Shown here in pieces: positions 54,339 through 63,959 of a DNA stretch of 64,000 bases. This DNA is from Rhizobiaceae bacterium (lineage in GTDB: Bacteria; Pseudomonadota; Alphaproteobacteria; Rhizobiales; Rhizobiaceae): the NCBI GenBank assembly GCA_023953775.1, contig JAMLJD010000008.1:23334-87333 (forward strand). Direction: 5' to 3'. Numbering within the stretch: the first letter of the stretch is position 1; each line of letters starts with the position of its first letter. The position numbers and the translations under genes were made by a program. Below the pieces are notes generated by a model. The model was not told the DNA's origin and made no database searches. It worked only from the letters and a program-made list of their open reading frames with translations.

Positions 54339-56015
54339 CAGGTGGGCCGGAACGCCCCGCCCGCCAGCACCTGTTCAACGATGGCAGGATCGAGAAAGGC
54401 CAGCCGCAGCGAGCGGGTGACCCAGGATTCCGTGACGTTGTGGAACGCAGCCAGATCGGCGATGTGAAGTCGGGATTGCGGACGAGTTCCTCCCACCATT
54501 ATTGATGCGCGGTGGCGATGGCCTTGACCTGTCGTCGATCGAGTCAGGCTATCTCGCCGGAGGGCAGAATGAGACGCATCGCCATGCCGGTGCGCTTCAA
54601 CTTGGCGGCGACCATGATCCGAAGTGATGTCGGGATGGCGGTTTCATCTGCTCGCGAACCATCTGTCGCGCTTTGATCTGACGCGCACCGCATAGCGATG
54701 CCGAGGCGCCGGGCAATTTCCCGGCTGTTCAAGATGATGGTGACCGCATCGGTCGCAATGTCGATGCGCTGAACAATCGGTCGATGAGCATTACGCAGGA
54801 TGCATGATCTGGCCACGCAGCGCTTCTGCGATGGCTTACGCCCTTCGACGACAGCCTTTGCGGTCGTGTCCGGTGCGGCTGGTGAAACGGCTACCTTTTC
54901 CATCAATGCGATTGGATCATCGAACAGTTCTGCGAGCTTGTTCAAGACCAGTGTTTCGATCTCGGAAGCGGGTATGCGCATGCCGTCGGTGTTTGCGGCA
55001 TCGCCGCCGTGCTGCAGCCTGGCGCTGACATAATAGCGGTAGCGTCGTGTTCCCTTGCTGGCGTGGGAGGCAGTCATCTTCATGCCTGAGCCATCGAACA
55101 GCTTGCCGGCAAGAAGGCTGGGGTGAACCACGGCCCGGATATGCATCGCTTGCCGTTGCGGTTGCTGCTGAGAGCGATTTGCACCTCATCCAGAGGGCCT
55201 GCTCGATGATGGGCTCGTGCAAGCCGTCATAGGTCGTGTCTTTGTGCCGGATACGGCCAATGTAGATCGGGTTCGAGAGGATGGCATAGAGCTCTCCCCG
55301 GGTGAAGGACGTGCCTCCGAAGGATCGACCTGCCTTGGAGATGCGGACCGGCTTTGTCATGCCTGTGCTATCGAGCTTGTCTTGCAAGAGACGTACATTG
55401 CCCAGGTCGAGATAGAGCCTGAAGATCCGCCGCACCAGTTCAGCATGATTATCGACGATCGTCAGGCTTCGTCCGTTGGGCTCGTAACCCAAGAGGTGGC
55501 GTACCACCCATCCACATGCCGCGCTGTTTCGAGGCCGCGAGCTTGTCGCGGATGCGCTCGGCCGTCACTTCGCGCTCGAACTGGGCAAAGGACAACAGCA
55601 TATTGAGTGTGAGGCGCCCCATGCTGGTGGTGGTGTTGAAGGACTGCGTTACCGACACGAAGCTCGTTCCAACCCTATCGAAAGCCTCGACCAGCTTGGC
55701 AAAGTCGAGCAGCGACCGCGTCAAACGGTCGACCTTGTAGACCACGACGATATCGATCCGGCCGGTCGATATGTCGGCGAGCAACTTTTGAAGGGCCGGC
55801 CGATCAAGGGTGCCGCCCGAGATGCCGCCATCGTCATAGCGCTCGGCAACCAGCGACCAGCCTTCGCTGGCCTGGCTGGCGACATAGGCAGAACAGGCAG
55901 CATATTGGGCGTCGAGAGAGTTGAAATCCTGACCCAGCCCTTCCTCGCTCGATTTGCAGGATGTCGGATCGCCGCCATGAATATCTTCAATACCGCGATC
56001 TTTGCGGGCAGTCAT
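54339..56015 (-). pseudogene. Frameshifted large serine recombinase
   Basis: A site-specific recombinase of about 560 residues in pieces. N-terminal resolvase domain: KSSEEGLGQDFNSLDAQYAA, YDDGGISGGTLDRPALQKLL, VVVYKVDRLTRSLLDFAKLV. Recombinase domain: LGYEPNGRSLTIVDNHAELV, GELYAILSNPIYIGRIRHKD. Zinc-ribbon and coiled part: LLAGKLFDGSGMKMTASHAS, ETLVLNKLAELFDDP. The typical tail VTRSLRLAFLDPAIVEQVL ends at 54339. At least seven shifts occur, including near 55960, 55497, 55140, 54835, 54790, 54650 and 54500. The N-terminal end around the catalytic Ser is also disrupted. Confidence 0.8.
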
Positions 56016-56136
56016 CGTCGTCGATCGACCGCCACATCCGAAGCACACGTGCCTCCCGAATCTGTTTGGCGTGTTGATACCCGCACGACCTGGCTGGCTA
56101 CCTGAAGGCTGCGGGGCGTGCCGGCTGGTATTCTTC

Positions 56137-56543
56137 TCAACCGAAGAAGGTACAGCGCGGACTGATGGCTCCAGCGGATGCTGTCTTGACAGCCACTCGA
56201 AATCGCCACTCCTCGGTCATTCCAGCAGGACGACCGTTCTCACGTCGATTGCAATAACCATGCAGGTCACGCCTGCCATTCGCGATGTGGGCCGTGGTTC
56301 CAGTAACTGCCAACTGCGATCAGCACTCTTGCCGCCGACAGCACGGGCGAGCTTGCGCCAGGTCGAGGGCGAGAGGCCGCCTAGTGCGGCGGCTTTGGAT
56401 AATGCCAGGCCAACGCCAGCCGCAGGAGCTTCGGGCTCACACCGGGCGCCGAATTGCCGGTAAGTTCCGCCCAGCGGCGGCGCAGTTTCGATCCGTCCAG
56501 CATCTCCAGCGCCCGAACCTCCCTGCTCGATCTCCTTTGCCAT
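56137..56543 (-). pseudogene. Frameshifted DUF2924 protein
   Basis: A DUF2924 gene of the recombinase cassette. From ATG 56543 (MAKEIEQ) the frame must shift near 56520 to read VRALEMLDGSKLRRRWAELT and SPKLLRLALAWHY, then shift back near 56395 for ALGGLSPSTWRKLARAVGG, and again near 56165 to end SPRCTFFG. Each segment fits the DUF2924 pattern. DUF2924 genes nearly always precede this type of recombinase, so an accessory role is inferred. Confidence 0.7.
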
Positions 56544-56554
56544 GTATGCGGTGG

Positions 56555-57012
56555 TCATCGCGCAACTTTATCCTGCCTTGTCGATGACAAAGCTGGCGGC
56601 ACTCTTTCGACGCGATAGTGGCGCGTGCCGTCCTTACCGACGGTGCTTACCAGATTGAGGCCGAGCTTCTTCTTCGCCGTTCCCGAGAGGAAGCCGCGTA
56701 CCGAATGGGCCTGCCATCCGTCGCCTCCATCATGGCGGCGATGGTGGCGCCCCTGCTGCTCTTCAACTGCTTCAGCACCACATCGGCCTTGGTCGGCTTT
56801 GGCTTGCCGGTCGAGGCCGCAGAGTTGAGGCCCGCCTTGCCGGGTGTTTCCCGCCCACCCTGTTTCGGTGCACCGGGCTTGTGCTCCCCGTCTGCCTTGC
56901 GCGGCTTCTTCTCCTGGGAGGTCTGTCGTGCCGGTGCGGGCGCAACCGCGTCTGTATCCGGTGCAGGCGCCTTCATATCAGCGGTGGTCGGCTTGGTGTC
57001 GTTGAGTGGCAT
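56555..57012 (-). pseudogene. DUF3489 protein with one missing base
   Basis: A DUF3489 gene. The first half is intact from ATG 57012: a Lys/Pro/Ala-rich low-complexity N-terminus, then KADVVLKQLKSSRGATIAAM. At about 56727 one G is lacking; restoring it gives MMEATGWQAHSVRGFLSG, then KKKLGLNLVSTVGKDGTRHY, the DUF3489 winged-helix-like domain, ending at 56555. This is the rightmost frameshift of the patch. The role is unknown; it is part of the same mobile cassette. Confidence 0.8.
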
Positions 57013-57493
57013 GTCGCTTCTCCTTCAGCCAGGCACCCGGACCATCCGGCACCCGTACTGGCTGAAGCCCGCGCTCGGACGGGCATAGAGATCTCGGTGA
57101 CGCTACAGCTCGTTGTCCGGCGTCACGACCCTACGAATGCGTCGTTTGCAGACGAAGTCCAGCCGCGGCAGGCACAATTTCCAAATGGCGACCGAGAGGG
57201 TTAATGACCGGCGTCGTTTCGCAGGCGGGGCCCGTCAGCCGCGCCGCGACATGGTCATGCAAATGGACACACGAGCCCATCATGCCGACATGTGTCGGCG
57301 CAATCCATGATGATGAACCGGGACTGTTTCCAGACAGGACCGCGCCGCCGATACCGACCCGGAGCTGGTTCACCTCGGCCATCGGACGTCGATATGTCTT
57401 GCCCACTCAACGTGCTGATGGATTTGCCAATTGAGGAACTGGGTGATGGAATCGACCTGATCGTCGTGACGGGCGCCAGGGAACTGCATGAGT
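57013..57493. other. Gap between methyltransferase and DUF3489 genes
   Basis: About 480 bases with several short open frames but none with recognisable protein features or a convincing ribosome site. It may hold the leftover of a further cassette gene or the promoter for the DUF3489-DUF2924-recombinase run. Confidence 0.35.
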
Positions 57494-58822
57494 TCAAGCA
57501 TAAGGTCGTCGAGCCAAATCCTTCTGTTTGGCACAGCGTTCTGCGCAGACCACAGACAGGGGGATACGATCCGGCAAAAGTACCGGCTCGATGCCGGTCT
57601 GCTCGTGGAAGCGCCGGCACGTTACATCGACAAATTTGGGCTCGATCTCGATCAAAGCGGCGCGGCGCTTGGTCAGTTCCGCGGCAATGAGCGTCGTGCC
57701 GGAACCACCAAACGGATCAAGGACAAGATCGCCTGGCTTGGTCGCGTCGCGGACTGCATCCGCCACAAGTGCCAGCGGCTTCACCGTGGGATGATCGGAC
57801 AGGTCACGCTTTCTGCTTCGGGAGAAGCCGGAGGCACCTGGATACTGCCAGACATTGGAACGGTGACGTCCCATGCGGCCCAGTTGGATATTGTTCACAT
57901 GCGGTGCCGAACCATGTTTGAAGATCGCTACCAACTCGTGTTGGCTGCGGTAAAAACTGCCCATACCGCCATTGGGCTTGGCCCACACTGCGATGTTCAT
58001 CAAATGCGCGAACAGCTCCTCGCCGATCCCGACAAGCATGCCAATCATCCGCCAGTCGGCGAAAACGTAATGGAGCGCCCCATCTCGTGAGGCTTCGCGC
58101 GCCAGCGACAATGAGGTGGTCAGGAACGATCTGAACTCGGGCGTTGACATCTCACCCGACGCCATCTGGAACTCGTCATGCCGGAAGCGCCCCTTGCCAC
58201 TGACATGGCCATCAACCGACACATTATAGGGTGGATCGGTGATGACCATGTCGGCCAACTTAATCCCGAGTAAATTGCGATAGAGCGCGCCGTCGCGCGC
58301 GTCGCCGACAACAATCGAATGGTCGCCAAGTGCCCAGATATCCCCCGAGCGCGACACCGGATCCGCAGGTGGCTCCGGCAGTGGGCCGTCCAACTCCCTG
58401 AGACCGAGCGACGGCGTCGTCAGCTTGTCCACCTCGATCGCCTCGAAGCCGGTCAGCGTGAGGTCGAAATCCGTCGTTGCCAGATCGGACAACTCGGCAG
58501 ATAGAAGATCCAGGTTCCATACCGAATCCAGGGCCAGCTTATTGTCGGCGAGCCGCAGAGCCCTCTTTTGAACCTCGGACAAGCCCGAAACCCGGATAAC
58601 GGGGACCGTGGCCAGTCCGCATGAATGGGCTGCCTCGAACCTTCCGTGTCCGGCAATGATCTCGTCAGTCTCGTCGACCAGGATCGGGTTGGTGAAGCCA
58701 AACTCCCGCATGCTCGCCGCGAGCGCCTTCACCTGTTTGCGCGAATGGTGTCGCGCATTGCGCGCATAGGGCCGCAGCGACGTCAGCGAGACCGTCTCGA
58801 AGTGGATATCGGTGGTTGCCAT
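57494..58822 (-). CDS. ParB-N / DNA (N4/N6)-methyltransferase
   Basis: A 442-residue site-specific DNA methyltransferase of the kind carried by phages and integrative elements. An N-terminal ParB-like domain (IILVDETDEIIAGHGRFEAA region, near residue 50) precedes the MTase domain with motif IV MVITDPPYNVSVDG near 200 and, further on, motif I LDPFGGSGTTLIAAEL near 375, the order of the beta group. No restriction enzyme lies beside it, so it is an orphan methylase. ATG 58822 with GGGAGCC upstream is chosen over ATG 58837. The frame is intact, unlike the cassette genes downstream. Confidence 0.92.
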   Translation of the reverse strand: MATTDIHFETVSLTSLRPYARNARHHSRKQVKALAASMREFGFTNPILVDETDEIIAGHGRFEAAHSCGLATVPVIRVSGLSEVQKRALRLADNKLALDSVWNLDLLSAELSDLATTDFDLTLTGFEAIEVDKLTTPSLGLRELDGPLPEPPADPVSRSGDIWALGDHSIVVGDARDGALYRNLLGIKLADMVITDPPYNVSVDGHVSGKGRFRHDEFQMASGEMSTPEFRSFLTTSLSLAREASRDGALHYVFADWRMIGMLVGIGEELFAHLMNIAVWAKPNGGMGSFYRSQHELVAIFKHGSAPHVNNIQLGRMGRHRSNVWQYPGASGFSRSRKRDLSDHPTVKPLALVADAVRDATKPGDLVLDPFGGSGTTLIAAELTKRRAALIEIEPKFVDVTCRRFHEQTGIEPVLLPDRIPLSVVCAERCAKQKDLARRPYA

Positions 58823-58853
58823 TGATGAGGCTCCCATGCAGAATTGATGTGTT

Positions 58854-58867
58854 CGGTATCGATACCG
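58854..58867. promoter_or_regulatory. 14-bp palindrome between divergent cassette genes
   Basis: CGGTATCGATACCG, a perfect palindrome 32 bases upstream of the methyltransferase start, in the 127-base divergent region shared with the gene at 58950. A repressor of the element could act here. Confidence 0.4.
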
Positions 58868-58949
58868 TTACTCTTGATACTTATGCGCAATCGCCCTGTC
58901 AATCGTGCCGTGATCCGGGCAGCATGATCGCACCGTCAAAGGAGGTTCC

Positions 58950-59600
58950 ATGGCGCGTCCAGGCCAGCTGGCCAATGCAATCGCCGAGGTGTTCGATCAG
59001 GATGTGGCGACCGTCCGCCACATGGCGCGCATACTGCGTGATGCCGGACACATGAACATGGAAAAGGCAGGGCGCGGGGGAGGCACCATGACGCCTCGGG
59101 ATGCGACGAACCTGCTTATTGCCGCGGCAGGGGCATCACGCGTGAAATATGCGTGCCGGCCTGTCGAACAAGATGGTGCCTGTCGGTCTATGGAAGGAAG
59201 CTGGGTGCTTCCCTTCGAAGGGCTACCCGAGCTCACGGTGCTCGGATCAGACCATACATTCGCCGACGCGATCGAAGCGCTGCTACATGCCGCGATTCAT
59301 GGTTCGGTCGATCCCGAAACGGGGATTGTGACCATCCCCGGCAACCAAGATCTAGCCAGGCTACGCGTCGAGATCGTCATGGAGGAACCATATGCAAGGT
59401 CGACGATACGGGTCGGTCTTCAAGGTCGGGATGAAGATGACGCCCCGCACATGATCAATCCTGTGTCGCGGAATTACCAAATGGGGTACTCTGACGGCGT
59501 CTTCGACCCCCCATTCCAACCTGCTGTCCCAACCGACCTAACGCACACCCATTCGTTCTCCGAAAAGGCAATCTATCGCGTCGCACAAGAGTTTCGATGA
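58950..59600 (+). CDS. HTH-like hypothetical protein of the mobile element
   Basis: A 216-residue protein with a very good AAAGGAGG upstream of ATG 58950. The N-terminal 60 residues look like a winged-helix or wHTH unit (QLANAIAEVFDQDVATVRHM, LRDAGHMNMEKAGRGG, MTPRDATNLLIAAA), as often found in phage and integrative-element proteins. The rest is unremarkable. It is divergent from the DNA methyltransferase gene and could regulate it through the palindrome between them. No named family is claimed. Confidence 0.65.
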   Translation: MARPGQLANAIAEVFDQDVATVRHMARILRDAGHMNMEKAGRGGGTMTPRDATNLLIAAAGASRVKYACRPVEQDGACRSMEGSWVLPFEGLPELTVLGSDHTFADAIEALLHAAIHGSVDPETGIVTIPGNQDLARLRVEIVMEEPYARSTIRVGLQGRDEDDAPHMINPVSRNYQMGYSDGVFDPPFQPAVPTDLTHTHSFSEKAIYRVAQEFR

Positions 59601-59638
59601 AAGATAATGTAGCAGTTCGGCGAGGCAAAAGGAACTTT

Positions 59639-60027
59639 CTATAGTTGCTGATCGGATGCCCTTTTGGCCTGCCTACGCCGTATCGCCCATTCGCTCACCA
59701 CGCGCAGCGAACCGTGGAAGCCCCGCGCCTTCAGCCGCCGCCAGAGCTCGGCCCCATTGCGGCAGCCTGACGCCCATTGCTCATCGAGGAAGGGAAGATA
59801 CAATTCGAGCGAGCTCTGCCGGGAACGGAAGACGTCGGTCCGCTTGCCGCGAAAGACCTGCCGGACGAGCTTCCGGCTGTTGCCCGTGCGGTGGACGATT
59901 TCCTTGATCGGAACGCCTTCCGCAGCGGTGAGCAGGTCCGGGTCGATTATCCTGGCGCCGATCGGCCCCTTCCCATGAGCCGGACACCAGGCGCCGGCGC
60001 CATCGCTCAGCTGGTGAAGAAGCTTTG
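59639..60027 (-). pseudogene. ISL3-family transposase remnant
   Basis: About 129 codons from the middle of an ISL3-type transposase: WCPAHGKGPIGARIIDPDLL, IKEIVHRTGNSRKLVRQVFR (a helix-turn-helix), then LYLPFLDEQWASGCRNGAEL and GFHGSLRVVSEWAIRRRQ, ending at a stop after 59639. The zinc-binding N-terminus and the DDE domain are missing, so it is a dead fragment. It lies directly behind alr, marking past IS activity at this edge. Confidence 0.7.
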
Positions 60028-60045
60028 GGTGCCGTGTGCCTCATC

Positions 60046-61218
60046 CTATCTCCTTAATCGGTGGATGCGTTGGATGTTGCGTGTCGCCGTGCCGTGCGCG
60101 GATCGCGCAGCAAGCGCTGCGTGGCGGCGATAGTCTCGGCTGAAGCGTCGGCCGAGCCGGGTCAGAACCTCGTAGCCGATGGTGCCTGCGACACGGGCGA
60201 TGTCGTCCGCCGTCTGCTCTGGGCAAATGAGATCCACGAATGCCCCTTCAGGTGGAGCGTCCGCACAGTCGGTCGCATCGACCACGATGCTGTCCATCGA
60301 CACTCGGCCGGCGAACGGCAACGCCTGTCCCTTGTAGAAGGCCGAAAGGTTTGCACCCCGCGGCCAACCATCCGCATAGCCTACGGACAGCGTCACGAGC
60401 CGCGTGCGCCTCTCTGCGCGGTAGGCATGCCCGTAGCCGACGTAGCTTCCCGCCGTTACATCGCGCAGCTGGAGTACGCGCGCCGACAGCGTAACGATCT
60501 GACGCATCGGATTAGCCTTGCCGGGAGCTGGGTTGATCCCGTAGAGGGCGGCGCCCGGTCTCACGAGGTCGAAATGGAAACTTGAGCCCAGGAAGATGCC
60601 GGACGAGTTCGCGAGAGAGGAGCGAGCCCTCTTCGAAAGCGCCGACCGGAGTTTCACGAACTCGCGCTGCTGCCTTCGGTTGGCGGCATGCGCCGGCTCG
60701 TCGGCGCAGGCGAGATGGCTCATGACCAACTCCATCGAGAGCCCAACTAGCAGATCTGGATCGCCGGCCAGCGTCGCGACGTCGCCCGACGACAGACCAA
60801 GGCGCGACATGCCCGTGTCGAGCTGGAGTGCCACGGGCATGCTGCGCCCTGCCTCGTAGGCGCGCCGTCGCCAGGCGGCGAGCTCTCCTGCCGTGTTGAT
60901 GACCGGGATCAGGACCGATCGCAGGAACTCGTTCTCGGCACCCGGCGGCGTGCCGTTCAGGACGAAGACGCGGGAGTTGAATCCGACAGCTTTCCTGAGA
61001 TCGAGTCCTTCGTCGAGATGGGCGACGAAGAAGGTCTTGCACCCTGCCGCCTGCAGCGCGGCCGCGATTTCGGCCGCACCGAGTCCATAGGCATCCGCCT
61101 TCACGACAGCCGCGCACTCGGCTGGTGTCGCCATGTCGGACAGAAACCGCCAGTTGGCGACGATGGCGTCGAGATCAACCGTGAGGACCGCGCCTGCCCT
61201 CAACGCTTGTGCGCTCAT
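60046..61218 (-). CDS. dadX: Alanine racemase (catabolic type)
   Basis: A 390-residue PLP enzyme interconverting L- and D-alanine. The PLP lysine is Lys40 in [13 protein letters not shown], and the second catalytic Tyr lies in [27 protein letters not shown] and [14 protein letters not shown] are typical. Its ATG overlaps the dadA stop (ATGA), so it is the catabolic racemase of the dad pair rather than a cell-wall-only Alr; the symbol is given on that ground. The C-terminal basic tail is unusual and runs toward the IS remnant. Confidence 0.93.
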   Translation of the reverse strand: MSAQALRAGAVLTVDLDAIVANWRFLSDMATPAECAAVVKADAYGLGAAEIAAALQAAGCKTFFVAHLDEGLDLRKAVGFNSRVFVLNGTPPGAENEFLRSVLIPVINTAGELAAWRRRAYEAGRSMPVALQLDTGMSRLGLSSGDVATLAGDPDLLVGLSMELVMSHLACADEPAHAANRRQQREFVKLRSALSKRARSSLANSSGIFLGSSFHFDLVRPGAALYGINPAPGKANPMRQIVTLSARVLQLRDVTAGSYVGYGHAYRAERRTRLVTLSVGYADGWPRGANLSAFYKGQALPFAGRVSMDSIVVDATDCADAPPEGAFVDLICPEQTADDIARVAGTIGYEVLTRLGRRFSRDYRRHAALAARSAHGTATRNIQRIHRLRR

Positions 61219-62468
61219 GACCAGTACCGCCCGTGCCCGAGGTCTGAGACGTCGATCTCCGGGGGCCTTCCGGAAACGATGTCAGCCAGGATGCGTCCGG
61301 CCCCGCAGGCCATCGTCCATCCGAGCGTGCCATGCCCGGTGTTGACATAAAGGCCGGGCACGGAAGTGGCCCCCACGATCGGCGGACCGTCAGGGGTCAT
61401 GGGCCTGAGGCCGCACCAGAAGGAGGCTTCCGCGGTTTTGCCTGCACCCGGGAACAGATCGCGCACCGAATGCTCGAGCGGCGCCCGGCGCGAGCGGGGC
61501 ATTGACAGGTCGAAGCCCGATATCTCGGCAGTGCCTCCCACCCGGATGCGGTCGCCCAAGCGCGTGATGGCGATCTTGTAGGTCTCGTCCATCACCGTCG
61601 ACATCGGCGCCGCCGCTTCGTCAATCACGGGCATGGTCAGTGAGTAACCCTTGACCGGATAGACCGGGACGTGGACGCCCACAGGAGCGAGCAGACGGGG
61701 AGAATAGCTTCCCGCGGCGACGATCACGGCGTTCGCGGCAAGCAGCCCGTCGGATGTTCGGACTCCAGAAACTCTGCCGCCTTCTTGAACGAGTCCTTTG
61801 ACCGAGACCCCGAAACGAAAATCGACGGCCGCAGAGGCGAGCGCCGCCAGCCTTTCGGTGAAGATGCGGCAGTCCCCGGTCTCGTCGCCGGGAAGCCGAA
61901 GGCCACCAACGAACTTCTCGGTTACCCCCGCGAGCGCCGGTTCGGCGGCGACGCAGCCCGATGGGGCAAGGACCGTGAAATCGACCCCGAACTGCTTCAG
62001 GATATCGATGTCGCCGACGATGGCGTCGAGTTGCTTCTGGGTGCGAAACAGCTGCAGAGTGCCCTGCGAGCGCTCGTCATATTCGATGCCGGTCGTCGCC
62101 CTCAACTCGCGAAGGCAGTCGCGGCTGTATTCTGCGATGGGCACCATGCGCGCCTTGTTCAGGGCGTATCGCTGCGAGGTGCAGTTCGCGAGCATTTTCA
62201 GCACCCACGACCACATCGCCGGATCGAGCTGCGGACGGATGGCCAGCGGGCCGTGCTTCATCAGGAGCCACTTGATCGCCTTCAGCGGCACGCCAGGACC
62301 TGCCCAGGGAGACGAATAGCCCGGGGACACCTCTCCGGCATTGGCGTAGCTGGTTTCCAGCGCGGGACCCGGCTGCCGGTCGAGGACGGTGACATCGTGT
62401 CCGGCGCGCGCCAGATACCACGCGGAGGTCACGCCGATGACCCCGCTGCCTACGATGAGAACCCTCAT
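61215..62468 (-). CDS. dadA: D-amino acid dehydrogenase
   Basis: A 417-residue membrane-associated flavoprotein oxidising D-alanine to pyruvate and ammonia, passing electrons to the quinone pool. The FAD loop is [18 protein letters not shown] at the N-terminus, followed by [20 protein letters not shown] and, near the end, [20 protein letters not shown] 62468 has GGGAGG upstream; a longer frame is not needed. It precedes dadX, giving L-alanine catabolism through D-alanine. Confidence 0.95.
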   Translation of the reverse strand: MRVLIVGSGVIGVTSAWYLARAGHDVTVLDRQPGPALETSYANAGEVSPGYSSPWAGPGVPLKAIKWLLMKHGPLAIRPQLDPAMWSWVLKMLANCTSQRYALNKARMVPIAEYSRDCLRELRATTGIEYDERSQGTLQLFRTQKQLDAIVGDIDILKQFGVDFTVLAPSGCVAAEPALAGVTEKFVGGLRLPGDETGDCRIFTERLAALASAAVDFRFGVSVKGLVQEGGRVSGVRTSDGLLAANAVIVAAGSYSPRLLAPVGVHVPVYPVKGYSLTMPVIDEAAAPMSTVMDETYKIAITRLGDRIRVGGTAEISGFDLSMPRSRRAPLEHSVRDLFPGAGKTAEASFWCGLRPMTPDGPPIVGATSVPGLYVNTGHGTLGWTMACGAGRILADIVSGRPPEIDVSDLGHGRYWS

Positions 62469-62839
62469 GTCCGCCTCCCGCAGACGACGAGATCGGAAGC
62501 CGCGCGCACACGGCCGAGAAGTCTGTCGATCATCATGCATCTCCACCGGGTCAGCGGTGGCGGACCCGGAAATCAAAACCGAATTTTTGGCTTGGTTGGA
62601 TTTCCGGCCCCCGGTCGACGGCCTTGCGGCCGCGCCAGGGCTAGATGCATGCGATGAGGCTGCCCGCGTGGTTCATGAACCGTATGCGAGTGTGCGATGT
62701 TTTTCTGTCCACTTGAGAAGATGGCACAGTAGGCACTCGAGAGACAACCGGCCGCACAATACCGCAGGCCAAGCCGGTTGCAATGGCCAAGTTGTCGCGT
62801 CCCGCACATCCGGACGCAGCTGCCCGCGTTGCTGCGGTC
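62469..62839. other. Gap upstream of dadA
   Basis: About 370 bases between the fix cluster end and dadA. It should contain the dadA promoter. No open frame with support, no tRNA and no clear operator was recognised. In other bacteria the dad genes answer to an Lrp-type regulator; a TGGGACA-like site as at 30436 was not found here. Confidence 0.4.
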
Positions 62840-62974
62840 TCAGAAAAACAGCGCGAGCACAGTCATCGATGCGACTGCCAAAGCGATCATGCTCGCAATC
62901 ATTACGGCCGCGCCAGAACCGAACGCCAGCGCTGCCACCCAATCGAACTTCCTGTCGGTATGCTCGCGCATCAT
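62840..62974 (-). CDS. Small one-helix membrane protein behind ccoS
   Basis: A 44-residue frame (MMREHTDRKFDWVAALAFGS, then a single hydrophobic helix of about 25 residues). The ATG overlaps the ccoS stop (ATGA), and the charged-then-hydrophobic layout is typical of a small inner-membrane protein. It is shorter than most annotation cut-offs. A role in cbb3 oxidase assembly is suggested only by position. Confidence 0.5.
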   Translation of the reverse strand: MMREHTDRKFDWVAALAFGSGAAVMIASMIALAVASMTVLALFF

Positions 62975-63177
62975 TCGCTCCGTGTCTTCGCAACGTAAGT
63001 GCGATTGCGGTCGTTTCCATCCCGTAACGGTGCATCGTCGGCCTCGTACAGCAGCACCCGCTCGGCCGCGCCGTCCAGATCTTCCAGCTGCCCGCTCCTC
63101 ATCGACCAAAGGAAGGCGATGAGGCCGACCAGTCCCATGCCCAGCGCAACCGGGACAAGCCACGACAACAGGCTCAT
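62971..63177 (-). CDS. fixS: Cbb3-type cytochrome oxidase assembly protein CcoS/FixS
   Basis: A 68-residue protein with one N-terminal helix (LVPVALGMGLVGLIAFLW) followed by SMRSGQLEDLDGAAERVLL, the CcoS/FixS signature. It aids insertion of haem and copper into the high-affinity cbb3 oxidase. ATG 63177 overlaps the fixI stop (ATGA). It follows fixI and precedes a tiny membrane protein gene. Confidence 0.92.
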   Translation of the reverse strand: MSLLSWLVPVALGMGLVGLIAFLWSMRSGQLEDLDGAAERVLLYEADDAPLRDGNDRNRTYVAKTRSE

Positions 63178-63956
63178 GTCGCCTCCGAAAGCCGGAGCGA
63201 CTTCCAAGCAGTCCTGCCGCGTGAAGGCGCTCCGCTCTGGCCTGCACGGTGCGGCGCGTTGGCGACAACAAGAATGGATGAGATCAGCATCGCCACCGCG
63301 CCGACAAGAATGGTCACGTATCCTGCAAGCGCAAGTTCATCGTGGGCGAACGAGAGCCTGATGTTCTGTGTACCCCGCCGCGTCGCCATGCGCCCTACCA
63401 TGATCACCTCGGGCATGTTTTCAACGCTGTAGTCAAGGAAGACCAGATCGGCCGAGCCGCGCTCCCTGTGTGCAGCCGCCGAAGGGGCCATCGAAACATC
63501 GGCTGCCTCACGAGCAGGAGCATCGTTGAGGCCATCGCCGACCACTATGACTTCGCAGCCGTGAGATGCGAGAAATTCTAGGCGAGCGACCTTGTCGTGG
63601 GTAAGGATGCCTCCCGTTGCTTGATCGATCTCCACGGAACTTGCTGCCTCGGCGACCACGTTCGTGTCGTCACCCGACAGAATCGCTGCAGACTGTTCGG
63701 GCCGACGCATCCCACCTACCGCTTCGGATGCGCTTGGCCGCAGCCTGGCCATGATCTCGATGCAGCCCTGCGCGCGACCGCCGGCGGAATTCCAGGTGGC
63801 GACCTCAGCGTCTCTCTTGAGCTGCGGTGTGACTCTGTCGCGGCAGCCTAGCCTCTTGCCGATGTCGCGACTGGCGAGAACGATCTCACGGTCATAGAAC
63901 GGGCGCGCAAGACCGATCTCGAGCGCCACTTCGAGTCCGGGCGCGCAACAGCTCAC
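63174..63956 (-). pseudogene. fixI: Internally deleted fixI/ccoI copper P-type ATPase
   Basis: FixI supplies copper to cbb3 oxidase and is normally about 750 residues; here only 260 codons remain. The N-terminus is right (GTG 63956, SCCAPGLEVALEIG, then IVLASRDIG) and the end of the metal-binding region is damaged, with QGCIEIMARL like the CxGC site. It then jumps to the P-domain (SAAILSGDD, VIVVGDGLNDAPA) and the last helices (AMLISSILVVANA). The membrane helices 1-6, CPC and DKTG parts are absent. Residues after the join are partly altered. A non-functional gene or a collapsed assembly. Confidence 0.82.
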
Positions 63957-63959
63957 CGT

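Noticed and set aside
50290..56730. Treating each frameshifted gene as an independent natural pseudogene
   Set aside because: The density, sharp borders and lack of other decay make a common cause more likely; natural decay is kept only as an alternative.
57131..57406. A 91-codon minus-strand frame between the methyltransferase and DUF3489 genes
   Set aside because: No ribosome site, no recognisable pattern, and unusual composition; I could not support it as a gene.
53882..60045. tRNA-Ser as attachment site with a second tRNA end downstream
   Set aside because: I looked for a repeat of the tRNA 3' end (TCTCTCCGCC) across 54-63 kb by eye and found none, so an att repeat pair is not supported.
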